NCBI RefSeq assembly: GCF_022179245.1
Contig: NZ_BPQM01000021.1
Location: forward strand, 1-40,516
Source of the DNA: Methylobacterium gregans
GTDB taxonomy: Bacteria > Pseudomonadota > Alphaproteobacteria > Rhizobiales > Beijerinckiaceae
Length of the DNA: 40,516 bases
Reading direction: 5' to 3'
Shown here: positions 20,696-29,751 of the stretch, in pieces
How positions within the stretch are numbered: the stretch's first letter is position 1
How the letters are laid out: each line of letters begins with the position of its first letter
Position numbers and translations under genes: made by a program
The notes under the pieces: generated by a model
Told to the model about the DNA's origin: nothing
The model's input: only the letters and a program-made list of their open reading frames with translations
Databases searched by the model: none

Positions 20696-23107
20696 ATGCG
20701 CTTGATCCTACGTTTCTTCGGCTTCCTGTTCAGCGCCTGCGCGGTGCTGTTCGTGGTCGCCGCGGCCGTCGGCGCCTACTTCTACTGGACCTACAGCCAG
20801 GACCTGCCGGACCACGCCGCCCTCGCCAATTACGAGCCGCCGGTGATGACCCGCGTCCACGCCGCGGACGGCTCGCTGCTTGCCGAGTACGCCCGCGAGC
20901 GCCGGCTCTACCTGCCGATCCAGGCCATGCCGAAGGTCGTGGTCGCGGCCTTCCTCTCGGCCGAGGACAAGAACTTCTACAAGCACGGCGGCATCGACCC
21001 CGAGGGCATCGTGCGCGCGGTGCTGACCAACGCCAAGAGCGGCAAGAAGCAGGGCGCCTCGACCATCACCCAGCAGGTGGCCAAGAACTTCCTGCTCACC
21101 AACGAGCAGACCTTCGACCGCAAGATCAAGGAGGCACTGATCGCGCTCCGGATCGAGGCGGCCTACTCGAAGGACAAGATCCTAGAGCTCTACCTCAACG
21201 AGATCTTCCTCGGCACCATCGTGCCGGGCCGCAACCTGCACGGCGTCGCGGCGGCCGCGCTCGACTATTTCGGCAAGTCCGTCCACGAGCTGACCATCAA
21301 CGAGGCGGCCTATCTGGCGGCGCTGCCGAAGGGCCCGAACAACTACCATCCCTACCGCAAGACCCAGGCGGCGCTCGACCGGCGCAACGAGATCATCCGC
21401 CTGATGCGGGAGAACAACTACATCACCCGCGAGGAGGAGGAGGCGGCGCGTAAGCAGCCGCTCGGCGTGAACCCGCGCGTCGCCTTCCCGAACGCGGCCA
21501 ACGCCAACTACTTCACCGAGGAGGTGCGCCGCGAGATCTCCGAGCGCTACGGCGAGAAGAAGCTCTATGAGGGCGGCCTCTCGGTGCGCGCGACCCTCGA
21601 TCCGAAGATGCAGGCCTGGGCCCGCAAGGCGCTGACCGACGGGCTCGTGCGCTACGACCAGTCCCACGGCTGGCGCGGCCCCGTCGCCAAGGTCGATCTT
21701 GCCGGCCGCGACTGGGGCATGGCGGCGGCCGAGGTGCCGGCGCTCGGCGACGTGGCGCCCTGGCGGCTCGCCGTGGTGCTGGGCAACGGCGCGGGCGGCC
21801 TCCAGATCGGCCTGCAGCCCCGCCGCGAGGCGTCCGGCCAGGTCTCGAAGGACCGCGAGACCGGCGTGCTCGCCCCCGAGGGCATGCGCTGGGCCGGCCG
21901 CGCCAACCTCCAGGCCGGTGACATGGTCTATGTCGAGCCGATGGATGGCGGCCGCGGCACTTTCCGCCTGCGGCAGAAGCCCGAGGTCTCGGGGGCCATC
22001 GTGGCGATGGATCCCTATACGGGCCGCGTGCACGCGATGGTCGGCGGATTCTCGTACGACGAGTCCGAGTTCAACCGCGCCACCCAGGCGATGCGCCAGC
22101 CCGGATCCTCGTTCAAGCCGATCGTCTACGCGGCGGCGCTCGACAACGGCTACACCCCGTCCTCGATCGTGCAGGACTCGCCGATCACCATCGAGGCCGG
22201 ACCGGGCCAGGAAGCGTGGTCGCCCTCGAACTACGACGGCAAGTCCGGCGGCCCGCACACGCTGCGCTACGGCATCGAGCACTCGAAGAACCTGATGACG
22301 GTGCGCCTCGCCAAGGACGTCGGCATGCCGCTCATCGCCGAGTATGCCCGCCGCTTTGGCGTCTACGACGATATGCTCCCCGTGCTGCCGATGTCCCTCG
22401 GCGCCGGCGAGACCACGGTGATGCGCATGGTCACCGCCTACTCGATGCTCGCCAACGGTGGGCGCCGGATCCGGCCGACGCTGATCGACCGCATCCAGGA
22501 CCGCATCGGCGAGACCATCTACCGCCACGACACCCGCAAATGCGTGGGCTGCGACGCCGAGAAGTGGTCGGGCCAGGACGAGCCGAAGCTCGTGGACGAT
22601 TCCGAGCAGGTGCTCGACCCGCTCACCGCCTACCAGATCACCTCGATCATGGAGGGCGTGGTCCAGCGCGGCACGGCCACCATCCTGAAGCAGGTGGGCA
22701 AGCCGCTCGCGGGCAAGACCGGCACGACGAACGACGCCAAGGACGCGTGGTTCGTGGGCTTCTCGCCGGATCTGGCGGTCGGCATCTATGTCGGTTTCGA
22801 CAAGCCGCGCTCGCTCGGCGACCGCGCGACCGGCGGCGGGCTCGCTGCGCCGATCGCGCTCGACTTCCTGAAGCAGGCCCTGAAGGACAAGCCGCCGACC
22901 CCGTTCCGGGTGCCGCCGGGCATCAAGCTGATCCGCGTCGCGGCCTCCTCCGGCATGCGCGCCGGCTCGGGCGAGGGCGCCGGCACGATCCTCGAGGCGT
23001 TCAAGCCCGGCACCGCCCCGCCCGACGCCTACGTGGCCCGTCCGGACGCGCCGGCGGCCGTGCCGCCCGACGCCGACCGTGCGGCGCAGGCCGGCGGGCT
23101 GTACTGA
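20696..23107 (+). CDS. mrcA: penicillin-binding protein 1A (glycosyltransferase and transpeptidase)
   Basis: An 803-residue bifunctional peptidoglycan synthase. A single N-terminal membrane helix (residues 3-31) leads to the GT51 domain, with catalytic Glu90 in FLSAEDKNFYKHGG and QGASTITQQVAKNFLL near 125, then NEIFLG. The OB-like insert typical of class A1 enzymes lies about residues 320-450. The transpeptidase domain carries nucleophile Ser471 and Lys474 in PGSSFKPIVY, SKN in IEHSKNLMTVRL, and GKTGTTNDAKDAWF. The tail (GTAPPDAYVARPDAPAAVPP) is Pro/Ala rich. I start at the ATG at 20696 (MRLILRFFGFLF), since the 17 upstream residues lack protein character. It is preceded by the amidase, a common pair in this class, and followed by a strong terminator. 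Confidence 0.94.
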   Translation: MRLILRFFGFLFSACAVLFVVAAAVGAYFYWTYSQDLPDHAALANYEPPVMTRVHAADGSLLAEYARERRLYLPIQAMPKVVVAAFLSAEDKNFYKHGGIDPEGIVRAVLTNAKSGKKQGASTITQQVAKNFLLTNEQTFDRKIKEALIALRIEAAYSKDKILELYLNEIFLGTIVPGRNLHGVAAAALDYFGKSVHELTINEAAYLAALPKGPNNYHPYRKTQAALDRRNEIIRLMRENNYITREEEEAARKQPLGVNPRVAFPNAANANYFTEEVRREISERYGEKKLYEGGLSVRATLDPKMQAWARKALTDGLVRYDQSHGWRGPVAKVDLAGRDWGMAAAEVPALGDVAPWRLAVVLGNGAGGLQIGLQPRREASGQVSKDRETGVLAPEGMRWAGRANLQAGDMVYVEPMDGGRGTFRLRQKPEVSGAIVAMDPYTGRVHAMVGGFSYDESEFNRATQAMRQPGSSFKPIVYAAALDNGYTPSSIVQDSPITIEAGPGQEAWSPSNYDGKSGGPHTLRYGIEHSKNLMTVRLAKDVGMPLIAEYARRFGVYDDMLPVLPMSLGAGETTVMRMVTAYSMLANGGRRIRPTLIDRIQDRIGETIYRHDTRKCVGCDAEKWSGQDEPKLVDDSEQVLDPLTAYQITSIMEGVVQRGTATILKQVGKPLAGKTGTTNDAKDAWFVGFSPDLAVGIYVGFDKPRSLGDRATGGGLAAPIALDFLKQALKDKPPTPFRVPPGIKLIRVAASSGMRAGSGEGAGTILEAFKPGTAPPDAYVARPDAPAAVPPDADRAAQAGGLY

Positions 23108-23135
23108 GCGCGTGAGCGAGCGTTTCCCACTCTGG

Positions 23136-23169
23136 AGCCCCTCCCGCCTCCGGCGGGAGGGGCTTTTTT
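23136..23169 (+). terminator. intrinsic terminator of mrcA
   Basis: A perfect 13-bp stem from AGCCCCTCCCGCC (23136-23148) and its complement (23152-23164), loop TCC, followed by TTTTTC. Confidence 0.93.
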
Positions 23170-23385
23170 CATGCGCCCGCTTGTCTCCCTTCCTCCTCCA
23201 CGGGGAGGGAGCGCCAGCCGGAGGGGAACCCCAAGAAAAAAGCCGCCCCGTGAGGAGCGGCTTGGATGAGTCGTCAGGGAGGCATCAAACAGAGTGAACG
23301 GAAACTTCACTCGACATCCAGACCGTCTGGAATGCTCGATTGATGACTCCGAAACCCTAATGCACGGTTAAGGATAGGTGGAAAA
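23170..23385. other. gene-free region between mrcA and purQ
   Basis: It begins with a REP-like block (CCTCCACGGGGAGGG, 23198-23212), then the minus-strand purQ terminator, then about 120 bases without visible function. No gene is supported. Confidence 0.6.
23231..23263 (-). terminator. intrinsic terminator of the purS-purQ transcript
   Basis: On the minus strand the stem AAGCCGCTCC / GGGGCGGCTT (one mismatch, TCAC loop) is followed by TTTTTCTTGG. It lies about 120 bases after the purQ stop and is the first good terminator in that direction. Confidence 0.75.
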
Positions 23386-24066
23386 TCAGGCGGCGAGGCT
23401 CTGAAACAACCCGCGCCCGTCCGTGCCGCCCACGAGCCCTTCCACGAAGTTTTCCGGATGAGGCATCAGGCCCAGCACGTTGCGCTGCTCCGAGTAGATG
23501 CCGGCGATCGAGTTGATCGAGCCGTTGCGGTTGGCATCTACGGTCAGAGCGCCCGTCGGGTCGCAGTAGCGGAAGGCGACCCGGCCGTCGCCCTCGAGGC
23601 GCGCCAGCGTCTCAGGATCGGCGAAGTAGTTGCCCTCGCCGTGCGCCACGCAGACGTCGATGACCTGGCCGGCCTCGTAGGCGCTGGTGAAGCGGGTATC
23701 CGCCCGCTCGACCCGCAGGGTCTGGCGGTGGCAGATGAAGCGGCGATCGACGTTGCGCATCAGAACGCCGGGCAGGAGGCCCGACTCGCACAGGATCTGG
23801 AAACCGTTGCAGATGCCGAGCACGAGGCCGCCGCGGGCCGCGTGCGCCCGCACCGCGTCCATCGCCGGCGCGCGCCCCGCGATGGCGCCGCAGCGCAGGT
23901 AGTCGCCGTAGGAGAAGCCGCCGGGCAGCACTGCGAGATCGGTGCCAGCGGGCAAGTCCGTGTCGGCGTGCCAGACATGCTCCACCTCGGCTCCGGCGAG
24001 CCGCAGCGCCCGCGAGACGTCGCCGTCGCGGTTGGAGCCGGGGAAGGTGACGATCGCCGCGCGCAT
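23386..24066 (-). CDS. purQ: phosphoribosylformylglycinamidine synthase subunit PurQ
   Basis: The 226-residue class I glutaminase subunit of FGAM synthase, the fourth step of de novo purine synthesis. It releases ammonia for PurL. The nucleophile is Cys86 in VLGICNGFQILCESG; His203 and Glu205 in LMPHPENFVEG complete the triad. The N-terminus MRAAIVTFPGSNRDGD is the family signature. Its start overlaps the purS stop by one base (TGATG), so PurS and PurQ are translationally coupled. purL is not in the window, and purC lies far away at 37565-38359. Confidence 0.97.
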   Translation of the reverse strand: MRAAIVTFPGSNRDGDVSRALRLAGAEVEHVWHADTDLPAGTDLAVLPGGFSYGDYLRCGAIAGRAPAMDAVRAHAARGGLVLGICNGFQILCESGLLPGVLMRNVDRRFICHRQTLRVERADTRFTSAYEAGQVIDVCVAHGEGNYFADPETLARLEGDGRVAFRYCDPTGALTVDANRNGSINSIAGIYSEQRNVLGLMPHPENFVEGLVGGTDGRGLFQSLAA

Positions 24067-24305
24067 CAGACGATCTCGATGGCGTAGTTCTCGACGACCG
24101 TGTTCGCGAGCAGCTTCTCGCAGGCCGCCTTGAGGGTCGCTTCGGCGCTCGCCCGGTCGGTCGCGCTCACCTCGAGATCGAACACCTTGCCCTGGCGGAC
24201 GCCCTCGACCGAATCGATGCCGAAGGACTTCAGAGCAGACTCGATCGCCTTCCCCTGAGGATCCAGCACGCCTGTCTTGAGGGTGACGATGATGCGGGCT
24301 TTCAT
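24066..24305 (-). CDS. purS: phosphoribosylformylglycinamidine synthase subunit PurS
   Basis: The 79-residue small subunit that bridges PurQ and PurL in the three-protein FGAM synthase of alphaproteobacteria and Gram-positives. The signature ARIIVTLKTGVLDPQGKAIE and the segment FGIDSVEGVRQGKVFDLEV are clear, and the length is normal. It is the first gene of the pair with purQ. The 174 bases upstream (24306-24479) have no gene and should hold the promoter; no ribosome site of good quality is visible. Confidence 0.97.
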   Translation of the reverse strand: MKARIIVTLKTGVLDPQGKAIESALKSFGIDSVEGVRQGKVFDLEVSATDRASAEATLKAACEKLLANTVVENYAIEIV

Positions 24306-24479
24306 GATGGGGTGCTCATCCGCGGGCTTTGCCTACCGGCCGCTCGGCGTCGTCTGTGGCTGAGGTCCGCGACGATTTAGCCGAACCGGTGAGGGGCTGT
24401 CGATTGCTCGATCGGGCATACCCGGAATACCGGGGATTCCTGCTCGTCTGCACGAGGTCTGCGTCGGTCTCCCGGGGCC

Positions 24480-24710
24480 TTACCGGGCCGGTCCGCCGCG
24501 CAGGGGCTCGATGCTGGTAGCCCGCCGCCAGAGCTGGACCATCACCCAGACCGCCACGAGGCTGAACAGGCCCATGAGCACGTGCCCGACCCGGTCGCCG
24601 AGATCGAACAGGCCTGCGAGCGCCCAGCCCGCCGCGATGGCCACGGCGAAGACCTCCGTCCCGACCAGCACCATCATGCTGACGATCGTGATCAGGTTGC
24701 GGGTGTTCAC
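24480..24710 (-). CDS. small two-helix membrane protein
   Basis: A 76-residue protein starting with GTG at 24710 (read as M, then NTRNLITIVSMMVLVGTEVF). AGAAGG is nine bases upstream. Two hydrophobic helices are separated by a short loop GLFDLGDRVG: residues about 5-30 and 38-58 (VLMGLFSLVAVWVMVQLW). The C-terminus is basic and short (RRATSIEPLRGGPAR). The frame continues further upstream but without protein character. No family is recognised. It lies between purS and actR, all on the minus strand, with a terminator hairpin on its actR side, so it is probably a separate unit. Confidence 0.65.
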   Translation of the reverse strand: MNTRNLITIVSMMVLVGTEVFAVAIAAGWALAGLFDLGDRVGHVLMGLFSLVAVWVMVQLWRRATSIEPLRGGPAR

Positions 24711-24811
24711 GGGGCAGGCCCTTCTGGCGGTCTCCGGTTCGGGCAACCGGCTTCTTGTGGCGGCAGGTAGCGTGTTTCGAGGAGGCTGCGCAACCGCCTC
24801 CTCACGCGACA

Positions 24812-24844
24812 AGGCCCGGCTCCGGTCTGACCGGGGCCGGGCCT
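24812..24844 (-). terminator. hairpin after actR
   Basis: AGGCCCGGC-T-CCGGT (24812-24826) pairs with ACCGG-G-GCCGGGCCT (24830-24844), a 15-bp stem with one wobble and a 3-nt loop. It lies 28 bases after the actR stop. No T-run follows on the minus strand. Confidence 0.5.
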
Positions 24845-24872
24845 GCGCCTCATCGGATCCGCGGCATCCAGC

Positions 24873-25451
24873 TCAGCGCGGGGCGCGCTTGGCCAGGATG
24901 CGCTGGAGCGTGCGGCGATGCATGTTGAGGCGCCGCGCCGTCTCGCTGACGTTGCGCCCGCAGAGCTCGTAGACGCGCTGGATGTGCTCCCAGCGCACCC
25001 GGTCGGCGGACATCGGGTTCTCCGGCGGGTCGGCGCGCTCGCCCGGCTGGGCCATCAGCGTGCCGTGGATCTCGTCGGCGTCGGCGGGCTTGGCCAAGTA
25101 GTCGAAGGCGCCGAGCTTCACGGCATTCACCGCGGTCGCGATGTTGCCGTAGCCGGTGAGGATCACGCCGCGGGCTTCCGGGCGCTGCTCCTTGAGCCGC
25201 GCGATCACGTCGAGACCGTTGCCGTCGCCGAGCCGCATGTCGATCACCGCGAAGGCCGGGGCGCGACTCTCCACCGCGGAGACGCCCTCGGCCACGCTCT
25301 CGGCCACCTGCACCTCGTAGCCGCGGCTCTCCATCGCGCGGGCGAGGCGGGTCGAGAAGGGCTTGTCGTCGTCAACGATCAGGAGGCTGCGGTCGGTGAA
25401 GGCGGCCAGCGGGTCGGCCTCGGCCCCGGGGGTTCCGGTCTGCGTCAGCAT
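24873..25451 (-). CDS. actR: redox response regulator ActR (RegA/PrrA type)
   Basis: A 192-residue response regulator. The receiver domain (20-135) has LLIVDDDKPF, phospho-acceptor Asp71 in AVIDMRLGDGNG, Thr99 and Lys121. The C-terminal Fis-type helix-turn-helix, CGRNVSETARRLNMHRRTLQ and on to RILAKRAPR, is the near-invariant RegA signature. RegA-type regulators control respiration, carbon fixation, nitrogen fixation and acid response by redox state. It follows actS by 39 bases. That gap contains TATATAAAG on the minus strand, a -10-like box, so actR may also have its own promoter. AAGGAAG precedes the ATG. Confidence 0.95.
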   Translation of the reverse strand: MLTQTGTPGAEADPLAAFTDRSLLIVDDDKPFSTRLARAMESRGYEVQVAESVAEGVSAVESRAPAFAVIDMRLGDGNGLDVIARLKEQRPEARGVILTGYGNIATAVNAVKLGAFDYLAKPADADEIHGTLMAQPGERADPPENPMSADRVRWEHIQRVYELCGRNVSETARRLNMHRRTLQRILAKRAPR

Positions 25452-25490
25452 GGGGACGCTTCCTTTCGAATTCGCTGTTCTGATAGCGCT

Positions 25491-26882
25491 TTATATAGGT
25501 GCGGCATCACCTGTCGGGAGGGGGGCGGAGCGCGGAAGTTCGGGAGAATGTCGGGGCGCGGCGCCGCGCTCGAAGATGTGGCGCGCCCAGGAGATCCGCA
25601 CCACCGCGCCGTGGTTGCCGGGTCCAGCCGCGTTCGACAGGGTGATCTGCGCGCCCGAGCGCTCGATCAGGGTCTTGGCGATGAACAGGCCGAGCCCGAG
25701 TCCACCGCGGTTCCAGGCCTCGTCGTCCCGGCGCTCCGGGCTGCGCGTGGTCACATAGGGCTCGCCCGCCCGCAGCAGCACCTCGGACGAGAAGCCCGGA
25801 CCGTCGTCGCGGATCTCCAGCGAGACGCGTTCCAGGGTCCAGCGCGCCTCCAGCGTCACCCGCGACTCCGAGAAGTCGATCGCGTTGTCGAGAATGTTGG
25901 CGAGCCCGTACATCACGCCGGGATTGCGCCGGCAGGCGGGCTCGGGCCCCTCGCCGCGGCCGCTGACGTCGAGCACGACGCCGAGCGCCCGCTGCGGGGC
26001 CGCGAGTTCCTCGACGATCTGGCCGAGCGTCACGGTCTCCAGGAAACCGCCGCCGTCGCCGTCCGCGCCGAGGGAGGTGAGCTTGCCGAGGATGCCGCGG
26101 CAGCGGTCGACCTGCTCGCGCAGGAGGTCGAGATCCTCGCGCACGGCGGGCGTCGCCGACGGCCCGAGCTGACGCACCAGCTCCTTGGTCACCACCATGA
26201 TGGTGCCGAGCGGCGTGCCGAGCTCGTGCGCGGCGGCGGCCGCCAGCCCGTCGAGCTGGGAGAGATGCTGCTCGCGGGCGAGCACGAGTTCGGTGGCGGC
26301 GAGCGCCTGGGCGAGCTGACGCGTCTCCTCGGAGACGCGCCACGCATAGACCCCCGTGAAGGCGGTACCCAGCAGGATCGCGGTCCAGACGCCCGAGACG
26401 TACAGGAAGGGGAGCTCGATCCGCCCGTCCGCGAACCAGGGCAGCGGGCGATGCACGAGGGCCAGCAGCGTGGCGAGCCCGACCGCCAGGAGCCCCAGCG
26501 CCAGGGTCCGCTCCGGTGGAAGCGCGGTCGCCGAGATCAGGACGGGCGCGAGGAACAGGAGCGAGAACGGGTTCTGCAAGCCGCCGGTGAGGAAGAGCAG
26601 CACCGCGAGCTGCACGATGTCGAAGGCCAGCAGCAGCGCTGCCGCGTCGTCGTTGAGCCGGTAACTCGCCGGGAAGCGGATGCGCAGGCCGAGATTGAGC
26701 CAGGACGAGGCGGCGATGGCCAGGAAGCACCAGCCGAAGGGCAAGGAGAGGCCGAGCCCGAATTGTGCGCCGACCACCGCCGCGCTCTGGCCGGCGATCG
26801 CGAGCCAGCGCAGCCGCACGAAGGTGTCGAGGCGAAGGTGGCGCGCATCGCGCAGGAGGCGGGACGGATCGCTGTCGGGCAT
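25491..26882 (-). CDS. actS: redox sensor histidine kinase ActS (RegB/PrrB type)
   Basis: A 463-residue membrane kinase, the partner of ActR. It starts at the ATG at 26882 (MPDSDPSRLLRDARHLRLDT). Six membrane segments lie in residues 25-180. The quinone-sensing motif GGLQNPF is at 100-106. The phospho-acceptor is His219 in AAAAHELGTPLGTI, the RegB H-box. The redox cysteine Cys261 is in EQVDRCRGILGKL. The N box (NILDNAIDF) and the G box (GLGLGLFIAKTLIERSGA) follow. The long open frame continues upstream antisense to phaZ but that part is not coding. actS comes first, then actR, in one unit. It is divergent from phaZ with 162 bases between, so both may share regulatory DNA. Confidence 0.94.
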   Translation of the reverse strand: MPDSDPSRLLRDARHLRLDTFVRLRWLAIAGQSAAVVGAQFGLGLSLPFGWCFLAIAASSWLNLGLRIRFPASYRLNDDAAALLLAFDIVQLAVLLFLTGGLQNPFSLLFLAPVLISATALPPERTLALGLLAVGLATLLALVHRPLPWFADGRIELPFLYVSGVWTAILLGTAFTGVYAWRVSEETRQLAQALAATELVLAREQHLSQLDGLAAAAAHELGTPLGTIMVVTKELVRQLGPSATPAVREDLDLLREQVDRCRGILGKLTSLGADGDGGGFLETVTLGQIVEELAAPQRALGVVLDVSGRGEGPEPACRRNPGVMYGLANILDNAIDFSESRVTLEARWTLERVSLEIRDDGPGFSSEVLLRAGEPYVTTRSPERRDDEAWNRGGLGLGLFIAKTLIERSGAQITLSNAAGPGNHGAVVRISWARHIFERGAAPRHSPELPRSAPLPTGDAAPI

Positions 26883-27044
26883 CTCGGGTCGTCGCGGCGC
26901 AAAGGGATGAGGCTTCGGGAAACGTCGGGCCGCCCGTCTACCACCTCGTGGCAGGGGAACGGGTCTGGGCCATTCAGGGTTTCGAGAGGCCGGCCAAGAC
27001 CCTAAGATCCTACCCCAAGACCAGGGTCGTGACCGGGGGAACCG

Positions 27045-28322
27045 ATGGATCTGGCCTATTTCTGGTACGAGGGGGCCCGCGCGCTGATGGGGCCGGGCCG
27101 GGTTGCCGCCGACCTCACCCGACACGCTCTGCAGAACCCGGCGAACCCGGCGGCCTACTCGCCCTATGCCCGCTCGATCGCGGCGGGCTGCGAGATGTTC
27201 GAGCGCGTCACCCGGCGCTACGGCAAGCCGCGCTTCGGCCTCGACAGCACCGATGTCGGCGGCGTCGCCGTGCCGGTGACGGAGCGGGTGGTCTGGGAGC
27301 GCCCGTTCTGCCGGGTCATCGGTTTCGACCGGGGCTTCCTCAGCCCGCCGGCGAGGCCTCAGCCGAAGCTCCTCGTCGTCGCGCCGATGTCGGGTCACTA
27401 CGCCACGCTGCTGCGCGGCACCGTCGAGGCGATGCTGCCCGACCATCAGGTCTTCATCACCGACTGGACGGACGCCCGCATGGTGCCGGTCACGGAGGGG
27501 CGCTTCGACCTCGACACCTATATCGCCTATCTGCAGGCGATCTTCCGCGATCTCGGGCCGGACCTGCACGTGATGGCGGTCTGTCAGCCCGCCGTGCCGG
27601 TGATCGCGGCCGTCGCGCTGATGGAGGCGCGAAGCGATTCCGCGGTGCCGGTCTCGATGACGCTCATGGGCGGCCCGATCGACACCCGACGCTCGCCGAC
27701 CGCGGTGAACTGCCTGGCGCAGGAGCGGGGGCAGGCCTGGTTCGAGCGCAACACCATCGCGTACGTCCCGCCGATCTATCCGGGCGCGTGGCGGCGGGTC
27801 TATCCGGGCTTCCTGCAGCTCTCGGGCTTCATGGCGATGAACCTCGACCGGCACGTAACGGCCCATGCCGACATGTTCGACCACCTCGTGACCGGTGACG
27901 GCGATTCGGCGGAGAAGCACCGGGAGTTCTACGACGAGTATCTCGCGGTGATGGACCTCACGGCGGAGTTCTACCTCCAGACCGTCGAGACCGTGTTCGT
28001 GGCGCACGCCCTGCCGCGCGGGACGATGCGGCACCGGGGCGAGCCGGTCGACCTCGCGGCGATCCGCGCTTGCGCCATCCTGGCGGTCGAGGGCGAGAAG
28101 GACGACATCTCCGGCGTCGGGCAGACTCTGGCCGCCCTCGACCTCACACCGAACTTGCCCCAGGCGCGCAAGGCCTACCACCTGCAGGAGGGCGTCGGGC
28201 ATTACGGCGTGTTCAACGGCTCCCGCTACCGCACCGTCATCGCGCCCCGCATCGCGGCCTTCATCCGCGAGATGGCGGCGCTGCCGAGAGAGCGTGCGCC
28301 GCACCTGCGCGAGGTTGTGTGA
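27045..28322 (+). CDS. phaZ: intracellular polyhydroxybutyrate depolymerase
   Basis: A 425-residue alpha/beta-hydrolase that mobilises PHB granules. It has the PHB_depo_C family opening MDLAYFWYEGARALMGPGRV. The nucleophile is a cysteine, Cys180 in MAVCQPAVPVIA, in place of the usual serine, as in this intracellular class. The acid is Asp353 or 354 in VEGEKDDISG, and the base is His386 in EGVGHYGVFNGSRYR. The oxyanion region VVAPMSGHYATLLRGTVEAM is present. It works with phasins at 17759-19052 and with acetyl-CoA use through Mcd. It is divergent from actS and ends nine bases from the convergent von Willebrand gene. Confidence 0.92.
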   Translation: MDLAYFWYEGARALMGPGRVAADLTRHALQNPANPAAYSPYARSIAAGCEMFERVTRRYGKPRFGLDSTDVGGVAVPVTERVVWERPFCRVIGFDRGFLSPPARPQPKLLVVAPMSGHYATLLRGTVEAMLPDHQVFITDWTDARMVPVTEGRFDLDTYIAYLQAIFRDLGPDLHVMAVCQPAVPVIAAVALMEARSDSAVPVSMTLMGGPIDTRRSPTAVNCLAQERGQAWFERNTIAYVPPIYPGAWRRVYPGFLQLSGFMAMNLDRHVTAHADMFDHLVTGDGDSAEKHREFYDEYLAVMDLTAEFYLQTVETVFVAHALPRGTMRHRGEPVDLAAIRACAILAVEGEKDDISGVGQTLAALDLTPNLPQARKAYHLQEGVGHYGVFNGSRYRTVIAPRIAAFIREMAALPRERAPHLREVV

Positions 28323-28331
28323 GCGCCGCGC

Positions 28332-29744
28332 CTACTGGGTCAGCCGAGCCGCAGCGAGCGCGTCCTCGAACATGGCATTGAGCGCCGTGGTGATCTGGGT
28401 GGCGTCGCTCGCGGTGCGGAAGAAGCCGGGCGTGGAGCAGGACTGGAGGGCGCCCGGCACGTTCGGGATGAGGCTGTTCACCCGGACGTTCTCGTAGCCG
28501 ACATTGTCGTTGAACGGCTGCGCCATCGGCAGGTAGGGGATGTAGAGGATCGAGATCGTGATGCCGCGCTTCTTCATCTGCGCGCACAGATTGGGGTCGA
28601 TCAGGTTCGAGACCGATCCTGTCCATTTCGAGCCATCGTATTTGCCCGCCGAGCCGTAGTAGTACTGCGCGTTGGCCATGCCGTCGGTGACCAGAAACAC
28701 GAACGGCTTTGCCTTGGCCGAAGAGGATCCATCGCCGACGCTTTTGATCTTGTCGTTCATCGCCGGCATCACGTTGTCGAAATGCGTGCCGCCACTGCCG
28801 CGAGCCAGTGTTTTGTCGCCGATGCCGACGTCCATGTAGGCTTCGAGGTTGTTGGCGTAGGGCTTGAGGCTGTCGAGCGACTGCGTCAGGTCGGCCGCCG
28901 TCTCCATGTAGCTGACGAACGGGAAGAGGCCGATTCGGAACTGCTTGTCGAGAACGGTCTTCGACTTGGCGGTGTCGATCAGCTGCGAAACGGCCTTGCC
29001 GACCGTCGCGATGCGCAGCTCGATGTTGTAGGTCTTCGACAGATCGTAGCCCTTGAAGCCCGGGAAGTGGCAGGCGAAGGCGCAGTTGTTTCCCTTCTTG
29101 TCGGCCATGTCGGGGTTGAGCTTCGCGAAATAGACCTGTTGCGCCGCGCTCGTCGGCAGTCCCATCGAGCCGGAGGTGTCGAGCAACAGGTAGAAGTCCA
29201 CGTAGCTCGGCAGCGTCAGGCTCGAGGTCGAGGCGCCGACCACGTTGAGGCTGGAGGCGGCGACGTTGCCGAGCAGGCGCCCGAAGGGCGAGGGGAAGAC
29301 GGTCGTGTAGCTCGCCGACGCGGTCAGGTCCTGCCCGTTGCGCGCGAGGGTGATGTTTGGCGTCACCGCGAGCGCCCCCAGCGTCGAGGCGGCGTTGGCG
29401 CGGAACACCGCCTCCGCGCGCGCCTTCCCGCGGGCGATCGCGTCGGACGTCGGGTCGGTCTGGTTGTTCGGGTTGGACGAGATGTAGTCGCGCGCCGTGG
29501 TGATCGCCGCCATGGCCGCAGCGTCGGCAGCGTCGTCGAGGCGGGCACGGTAGTTCACCTTGCGCAGGTACTCGACGCCGGCCCCGAGGCTGCCGATCAG
29601 CGGCAGCGCGCTCACCGCGAATATGAAGAGCACGTTGCCGCGCCGGTCGCTGGCGAAGCTGCGGACGAGCGGACCCGTGATCCGCAGCCGGAGATGGTTG
29701 AGGGCCCGTGTGAGGCGGCCCTGGCGGGTGCGCGGAGACGACAT
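28332..29744 (-). CDS. TadG-like pilus protein with von Willebrand A domain
   Basis: A 470-residue protein. After a basic cytoplasmic start (residues 1-34) comes the Tad N-terminal helix DRRGNVLFIFAVSALPLIGS, with LGAGVEYLRKVNYRARLDDA and the Ala-rich ADAAAMAA following, as in TadG/Flp-pilus assembly proteins. A vWA domain begins near residue 180 with MIDAS DTSGS at 189-193 and VFLVTDGMANAQY later. A GxxGTHF-type segment (GSGGTHFDNVM) fits the second metal ligand loop. Cysteines occur in NNCAFACHFPG and LQSCSTPGFF. ATG 29744 has GAGG five bases upstream. It is the last gene of a three-gene unit with TadE-like proteins, with 7 bases between. No TadA, TadB or Flp gene is in the window. Confidence 0.85.
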   Translation of the reverse strand: MSSPRTRQGRLTRALNHLRLRITGPLVRSFASDRRGNVLFIFAVSALPLIGSLGAGVEYLRKVNYRARLDDAADAAAMAAITTARDYISSNPNNQTDPTSDAIARGKARAEAVFRANAASTLGALAVTPNITLARNGQDLTASASYTTVFPSPFGRLLGNVAASSLNVVGASTSSLTLPSYVDFYLLLDTSGSMGLPTSAAQQVYFAKLNPDMADKKGNNCAFACHFPGFKGYDLSKTYNIELRIATVGKAVSQLIDTAKSKTVLDKQFRIGLFPFVSYMETAADLTQSLDSLKPYANNLEAYMDVGIGDKTLARGSGGTHFDNVMPAMNDKIKSVGDGSSSAKAKPFVFLVTDGMANAQYYYGSAGKYDGSKWTGSVSNLIDPNLCAQMKKRGITISILYIPYLPMAQPFNDNVGYENVRVNSLIPNVPGALQSCSTPGFFRTASDATQITTALNAMFEDALAAARLTQ

Positions 29745-29751
29745 CGACACC

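Noticed and set aside
25491..28304. A 937-residue open frame on the minus strand through actS and antisense to phaZ
   Set aside because: Only the part from 26882 down has kinase motifs. The upstream part is antisense to the clear phaZ gene and has His/Arg/Gly-rich composition typical of GC-rich shadow frames.
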